Source: Streptomyces sp. NBC_00286 | GTDB lineage: Bacteria; Actinomycetota; Actinomycetes; Streptomycetales; Streptomycetaceae | NCBI RefSeq assembly: GCF_036173125.1 | Contig: NZ_CP108054.1 | Location: 2,294,001-2,358,000, forward strand | Reading direction: 5' to 3' | Length of the DNA: 64,000 bases | Shown here: piece after piece, positions 60,280 to 64,000 of the stretch | Position numbering within the stretch: the first letter of the stretch is position 1 | How the letters are laid out: each line of letters starts with the position of its first letter | Position numbers and translations under genes: made by a program | The notes under the pieces: model-generated | The model's database searches: none | Told to the model about the DNA's origin: nothing | What the model saw: the letters and a program-made list of their open reading frames with translations, nothing else

Positions 60280-60311
60280 CGCCCGTCGACGGAACGTTCC
60301 GTCGACGGGCG
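60280..60311. terminator. 32-bp perfect palindrome terminator
   Basis: CGCCCGTCGACGGAAC (60280-60295) is followed directly by its exact reverse complement to 60311. It lies between the convergent response regulator and AKR genes and would form a very stable hairpin on either strand. Confidence 0.75.
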
Positions 60312-60348
60312 TTCCGCATGTCCCCGACGACCGCCGCCCGTCGGACGA

Positions 60349-61368
60349 TCAGCGGCGCCGCAGTGCCGGGTCGAGCAGCGCGGGCGGAGTGTCGTACTTC
60401 TCGTGCGAGGCCAGGTCGGTGCCGGGGGCGACGATGGCGTCGATCGCGTCGAGTACGTCGGCGGAGAGCTCGGTGTCGGCGGCGGCGAGCTGTGAGTGCA
60501 GGTGGTCGAGTGTGCGGGGGCCGATGAGCGCGCTGGTCACGGCCGGGTGCGCGGTCACGAATCCGAGCGCGAGCTGAATCATGGTCAAGCCGGCCTCGTC
60601 GGCGACCTTGGCCAGCTGCTCGACGGCGTCGAGCCTGGCCCGGTTGGCGGGGATGGTGAGGTCGAAGCGCTGCGGCATGAACGTCGAGCGACTGGTGGTG
60701 ATGTCGCGGCCCTCGCGGATCGCGCCCGACAGCCAGCCCGAGGCCAGGGGGCTCCACACCAGCACTCCGAGCCCGTACTCCTCGGTCACAGGCAGGACAT
60801 GGGTCTCGATGCCGCGCTGCAGGATCGAGTAGCTGGGCTGTTCGGTGACGTAACGGCTCAGGTGGTGCTCGCGGGCGGCCCACTGGGCTTGCACGATGCG
60901 GTGGGCGGGGAAGGTCGAGGAGCCGAAGTAGCGGATCTTTCCCGCGCGTTGCAGGTCGGTCAGGGCCGACAGGGTCTCCTCGTCGCTGGTGCTCGGGTCC
61001 CAGCGGTGGACCTGGTAGAGGTCGACGTGGTCGACGCCGAGGCGGCGCAGGCTGTCGTCCAGCGCGGTGACCAGCCAGCGGCGCGAACTGCCCCGGTGGT
61101 TGCGCTCGTCACCCATCGGCATGGTCGCCTTCGTGGCCAGCACGATGTCGTCACGTCGGCCGGCGATGGCCTTGCCGACCATCTCCTCGGACTCGCCGTC
61201 GCTGTACATGTCGGCGGTGTCGATGAGGTTGATCCCGCCCTCGAGGGCGGCGTCGACGAGGGCGGTGGCCTCGTCCTGGGTGGTGCGCCCTATCTTGCCG
61301 AAGTTCATCGCGCCGAGCGCGAGGGAGCTGACCTGCACACCGGTGCGGCCCAAGGTGCGGTACTGCAT
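60349..61368 (-). CDS. Aldo/keto reductase
   Basis: About 339 aa from the ATG at 61366-61368, with GGAGGAACAGGTC before it (an ATG at 61383 is also in frame). QYRTLGRTGVQVSSLALGAMNFG is the family opening; tetrad residues are Asp and Tyr in LIDTADMYSDG, Lys in LATKATMP and His in LYQVHRWDP. C-terminal NADPH loop ALIGPRTLDHLHSQL. It resembles the AKR11/12 (IolS/YhdN-like) type. It is divergent from a TetR gene over two shared palindromes, so probably the TetR target. Confidence 0.92.
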   Translation of the reverse strand: MQYRTLGRTGVQVSSLALGAMNFGKIGRTTQDEATALVDAALEGGINLIDTADMYSDGESEEMVGKAIAGRRDDIVLATKATMPMGDERNHRGSSRRWLVTALDDSLRRLGVDHVDLYQVHRWDPSTSDEETLSALTDLQRAGKIRYFGSSTFPAHRIVQAQWAAREHHLSRYVTEQPSYSILQRGIETHVLPVTEEYGLGVLVWSPLASGWLSGAIREGRDITTSRSTFMPQRFDLTIPANRARLDAVEQLAKVADEAGLTMIQLALGFVTAHPAVTSALIGPRTLDHLHSQLAAADTELSADVLDAIDAIVAPGTDLASHEKYDTPPALLDPALRRR

Positions 61369-61402
61369 GACCTGTTCCTCCATTGCTAACATCGCGAACA
61401 AA

Positions 61403-61444
61403 CGGAACCTCGTTCCGGAATGACGATACGGAACACTGTTCCGT
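61403..61444. promoter_or_regulatory. Two TetR operator palindromes between AKR and tetR
   Basis: CGGAAC-CTC-GTTCCG at 61403-61417 and ACGGAAC-ACT-GTTCCGT at 61428-61444 have centres 26 bp apart. The same core (CGGAAC-N3-GTTCCG) in both and the divergent layout fit autoregulation plus control of the reductase. Confidence 0.75.
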
Positions 61445-61495
61445 TTGGCAAGTACGTTCAGGCTCAGCAAGCACGGCAGCAGAAGGAGCGGCGCG

Positions 61496-62176
61496 GTGAA
61501 CGACAGCGACGAGGGCTCGGGGCACGAGGCCCAGTCCGAAGCCCAGCCCAGGCGGAAGGACGCCCGGCGCAACAAGGAGGCTCTGCTCGACGCGGCCGCC
61601 TCCGTCTTCGTCACGTCAGGCGTGGAGGCGCCCGTACGCGACATCGCGACCAAGGCCGGCGTCGGCCTCGGCACGATCTACCGGCACTTCCCGACGCGGG
61701 CGGATCTGATCATCGCCGTCTACCGGCACCAGGTCGACGCCTGCGCCGAGGCCGGGCCGGCCCTGCTGGCGACCAGCGCGTCTCCGCATGCCGCATTGGC
61801 CCAGTGGATCAACCAGTTCGTCGACTTCCTGGTCACCAAGCACGGACTCGCCGCCGTGCTGCAGTCGGACAACGCCGGCTTCGAGGCGCTGCACGCCTAC
61901 TTCCTCGACCGCCTCGTGCCCGTCTGCACCGCGCTGCTCGAAGCAGCGGCCGAAGCCGGCGAGATCCGCTCCGACCTGGAGGCCTACGAGTTGATGCGCG
62001 GCGTCGGGAACCTCTGCATCGGCGCGGACAGCGACCCCGACTACGACGCGCGCCGGCTGGTCGAGCTGCTCATCGCGGGCCTGCGCCACGCGGAGACCGA
62101 TTCTGGCCGGTCAGACCCCGCGTCGAGCGGCAGTACGGGTCAGACGGTGGGGCGTACAGATACCCTTGACATGTGA
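61496..62176 (+). CDS. TetR-family regulator
   Basis: About 226 aa from a GTG at 61496 with GGAG ten bases upstream. HTH region: RRNKEALLDAAASVFVTSG, APVRDIATKAGVGLGTIYRHF, PTRADLIIAVYRHQVD. The C-terminal domain ends by about residue 205 (RLVELLIAGLRHAET); the last about 20 residues (Ser/Gly/Thr-rich, ending DTLDM) read through what looks like promoter DNA of rnd. It overlaps rnd by four bases (GTGA at 62173-62176). Controls the divergent aldo/keto reductase by inference. Confidence 0.88.
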   Translation: MNDSDEGSGHEAQSEAQPRRKDARRNKEALLDAAASVFVTSGVEAPVRDIATKAGVGLGTIYRHFPTRADLIIAVYRHQVDACAEAGPALLATSASPHAALAQWINQFVDFLVTKHGLAAVLQSDNAGFEALHAYFLDRLVPVCTALLEAAAEAGEIRSDLEAYELMRGVGNLCIGADSDPDYDARRLVELLIAGLRHAETDSGRSDPASSGSTGQTVGRTDTLDM

Positions 62177-63468
62177 CCGACGCCCAAGAGACCGCAGCAG
62201 ACACATCACTGCGAACCACCGGAGGCGCCCCTCCGGACGACGGCGGATCCTCTGAAGCAGAGGTGCCCATTCCGTTGTTGGAGCCCCGGGACGGGATTCC
62301 GCCCGTGATCGCCGATGAGGCGTCGCTCGCCGAGGTGATCGCCGCGTTCGCCGCGGGCAGCGGTCCCGTCGCCGTGGACGCCGAGCGTGCTTCCGGTTAC
62401 CGGTACGGCCAGCGCGCGTACCTCGTGCAGTTGCGCCGCGAGGGTGCGGGCAGCGCGCTCATCGACCCCGTCGCGTGTCCCGATCTCTCGCGTCTCGGCG
62501 AGGCGCTGGGCGGTGTGGAGTGGGTGCTGCACGCTGCCACGCAGGATCTGCCGTGTCTGCGCGAAATAGGTATGGTCCCCAGCCGCCTGTTCGACACCGA
62601 GCTGGCCGGTCGGCTTGCCGGGTTCCCGCGCGTCGGGCTCGGCGCGATGGTCGAGGGTGTCCTGGGCTTCGTACTGGAAAAGGGGCACTCCGCGGTCGAC
62701 TGGTCGACGCGTCCGCTGCCCGAGCCGTGGCTGCGTTATGCCGCGCTCGACGTGGAGTTGCTCGTGGACCTCAGAGACGCGCTGGAGAAGGAGCTCGACC
62801 GGCAGGGCAAGCTGGAGTGGGCCCGGCAGGAGTTCGACGCGATCGCCTCGGCGCCGGCGCCCGAGCCGCGCAAGGATCCCTGGCGGCGTACGTCCGGAAT
62901 GCACAAGGTGCGCCGACGGCGGCAGATGGCGGTCGTACGGGAGTTGTGGCAGGCCCGGGACAAGGTTGCGCGGCGCCGGGACATCTCGCCGGGCAAGGTG
63001 CTCGGCGACGCGGCGATCATCGAGGCCGCCCTCTCCCTGCCGACCAATGTGCAGGCGCTCGCCGCGTTGAACGGGTTCGGGCACCGTATGGGCCGGCGTC
63101 AGCTGGAGCAGTGGCAGTCCGCCGTGGACCGAGCGAAGGCGCTGCCGGACCACGAACTGCCGCAGCCGGGGCAGCCGGTGACCGGTCCTCCGCCGCCGCG
63201 CGCCTGGGCTGAGAAGGACCCGGTGGCCGCGGCCCGGCTGGTCGCCGCGCGGGCCGCGGTGTCGGCGCTGGCGGAGACCCTGACCATGCCTCAGGAGAAC
63301 CTGATCACCCCGGACACCGTGCGCCGGGTGTGCTGGGAGCCGCCTGCCGAAGTGAACGCCGAGTCCGTCGCGGCCGCGCTCGCCGGGTACGGGGCGCGGC
63401 CGTGGCAGGTCGAGCAGGTGACGCCGGTGCTGCTGCCGGCGCTCGCTTCGTCGCCCCCCGGGGAATGA
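62173..63468 (+). CDS. Ribonuclease D-like 3'-5' exonuclease with HRDC domain
   Basis: 431 aa from a GTG at 62173. DEDD exonuclease landmarks: VAVDAERASGYRYGQRAYLVQL (motif I Asp-x-Glu), WVLHAATQDLPCL (motif II, with Asp), and LRYAALDVELLVDLRDALE (motif III Tyr/Asp). HRDC-like domain about residues 215-300 (WQARDKVARRRDISPGKVLGD). Processes RNA 3' ends. The four-base overlap with tetR is probably accidental, because CCCTTGACATGTG looks like a native promoter or start region for rnd. Upstream AKR/tetR pair appears to be an insertion. Confidence 0.92.
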   Translation: MTDAQETAADTSLRTTGGAPPDDGGSSEAEVPIPLLEPRDGIPPVIADEASLAEVIAAFAAGSGPVAVDAERASGYRYGQRAYLVQLRREGAGSALIDPVACPDLSRLGEALGGVEWVLHAATQDLPCLREIGMVPSRLFDTELAGRLAGFPRVGLGAMVEGVLGFVLEKGHSAVDWSTRPLPEPWLRYAALDVELLVDLRDALEKELDRQGKLEWARQEFDAIASAPAPEPRKDPWRRTSGMHKVRRRRQMAVVRELWQARDKVARRRDISPGKVLGDAAIIEAALSLPTNVQALAALNGFGHRMGRRQLEQWQSAVDRAKALPDHELPQPGQPVTGPPPPRAWAEKDPVAAARLVAARAAVSALAETLTMPQENLITPDTVRRVCWEPPAEVNAESVAAALAGYGARPWQVEQVTPVLLPALASSPPGE

Positions 63469-63621
63469 CGAGGACCGCACCGGCCGAGATGTTCTCCCGA
63501 TGCGCGCCGAACGGGCCCTGAAGCGGAACAGCTACGTCGAGATCACGCCGTTGTTGGGGTGATCTCCGGGAGGGGCCCGGGTCCCGCCCCGTTGCACGCC
63601 GCGGGTTCGATGTGGCTTGTC

Positions 63622-63760
63622 GCTCCCCCCACTCTCGGCTGCTCCCCCACTCTCGGCTTCGCTCGAGCGAGGGGGGCCCCATGAGCGGGGGACCCCCATC
63701 CCCGCGGAGCCCCACATGTTCCAGCCCCGCGCCCCAAAACGGGCGGCAGTCACCCCCACG
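63622..63760. repeat. Intergenic repeat block with duplicated CCCCCACTCTCGGCT
   Basis: GCTCCCCCCACTCTCGGCT (63622-63640) is followed directly by GCTCCCCCACTCTCGGCT (63641-63658), then CTCGAGCGAGGGGGG and GGGGGACCCCCATCCCCG hairpins and GTTCCAGCCCCGCGCCCC, an inverted piece of the dispersed element. It fills the centre of the 430-bp gap between rnd and the thiolase gene; no gene is supported. Confidence 0.65.
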
Positions 63761-63836
63761 CGGCAAAGTGACCATGTGACCTTCGCCGCTCCCGTGTCTT
63801 GGACTGGGCAGCGCGGTTACCCGTAAGTAGCATGGT

Positions 63837-63854
63837 GCTGAGCGCGCGCTCAGC
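63837..63854. promoter_or_regulatory. 18-bp perfect palindrome GCTGAGCGCGCGCTCAGC
   Basis: The site lies 45 bp before the thiolase start, just downstream of a possible promoter (TTGGAC 63799, TAAGTA 63824, 19-bp spacer). It has the form of an operator for a TetR-type fatty-acid regulator. The 3' AKR/TetR operator is different in sequence. Confidence 0.5.
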
Positions 63855-63899
63855 CGTGCGTGCCGGCAGCGCCTATCCCGCATCTGGAGGAGAGCCATC

Positions 63900-64000
63900 G
63901 TGCCTCGTACCGTCAGGGACGTCGTCTTCGTCGACGGCGTCCGTACCCCGTTCGGCAAGGCGGGCCCGAAGGGCATCTACCACGAGACCCGCGCCGACGA
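63900..64000 (+). CDS. Start of acetyl-CoA C-acyltransferase (thiolase), truncated by window end
   Basis: A GTG at 63900 follows GGAGGAGAGCCATC. The 33 codons present read PRTVRDVVFVDGVRTPFGKAG and end ETRADD, which is the usual N terminus of FadA-type thiolases (the V-D-G-x-R-T-P-F-G-K stretch). The catalytic Cys and the rest lie outside. Probably first gene of a fatty-acid beta-oxidation operon with a fadB downstream; that is inference from typical Streptomyces order. Confidence 0.8.
   Translation, partial: MPRTVRDVVFVDGVRTPFGKAGPKGIYHETRAD

Noticed and set aside
63542..63900. tRNA or small RNA gene between rnd and thiolase
   Set aside because: No cloverleaf or TTCGA-type T loop could be built; the sequence is repeat-derived.
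1..64000. Biosynthetic gene cluster containing the EBO operon, PhzF and methyltransferase
   Set aside because: These genes are far apart, separately terminated and lack PKS, NRPS or terpene core enzymes between them.

Overview
The window is high-GC actinobacterial DNA and almost certainly Streptomyces. Evidence for this is strong third-position GC, GTG starts, many CGTACG-type words, a four-gene conservon, rare TTA (bldA-type) codons, and a coproporphyrin-dependent haem block (hemE, hemY, hemQ) close to a ribonuclease D and a thiolase. I see no tRNA, rRNA, CRISPR array, phage module or intact insertion sequence. About 45 protein genes can be supported, plus one broken propeller gene and two small decayed remnants.

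Layout. 1-0.9 kb: 5' part of a GH3 N-acetylhexosaminidase. 1.1-7.7 kb: a tightly coupled six-gene operon of the EBO type (UbiA prenyltransferase, TIM-barrel isomerase, EboA, TatD-like EboB, EboE, type I phosphodiesterase), thought from cyanobacterial work to move a prenylated or glycosylated metabolite precursor across the membrane. 7.8-10.9 kb: a secreted polysaccharide lyase-like protein and a GH95-like glycosidase behind an operator-flanked promoter. 11-11.9 kb: PhzF-like isomerase. 12.2-17 kb: conservon cvnABCD (sensor kinase with a very long Gly/Ser tail, Roadblock protein, DUF742, small GTPase). 17.3-19.4 kb: flippase-like membrane protein and a wrecked propeller pseudogene. 19.4-23.4 kb: TetR/MFS pair, front-end desaturase, cold-shock protein. 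23.7-25.2 kb: AlbA_2/Schlafen-type ATP-binding regulator. 25.3-36.6 kb: msrB-murC, stress-like protein, RibD-like reductase, ZapE, carbonic anhydrase-SulP, SPFH protein, PhoX, aldo/keto reductase. 36.8-38.9 kb: GntR/DUF1648 operon next to IS256 and ABC-ATPase remnants. 38.9-48.2 kb: Pth2-like protein, RCK channel-like protein, PQQ-propeller kinase, GNAT and DegT pair, methyltransferase. 49-59.2 kb: MNIO (DUF692), hemQ-hemY, DUF4349 lipoprotein, CoA-disulfide reductase-like flavoprotein, rhomboid, hemE, DUF3000. 59.5-64 kb: atypical response regulator, AKR/TetR cassette, rnd, start of a thiolase.

Themes. First, repeat expansion: three otherwise conserved proteins (EboE, CvnA, HemY) carry in-frame low-complexity or tandem insertions, and intergenic DNA holds 5-, 6-, 7-, 11-, 14- and 129-bp repeats. 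Second, a dispersed intergenic element, built from a GCGCCCC/GGGGCGC hairpin and a conserved tail, recurs behind genes. Third, TTA codons in the EBO isomerase, the polysaccharide lyase and a small secreted protein suggest developmental (bldA) control. Fourth, several clean palindromic operators sit next to plausible regulators. All family names are from reading motifs by eye; no searches were run.
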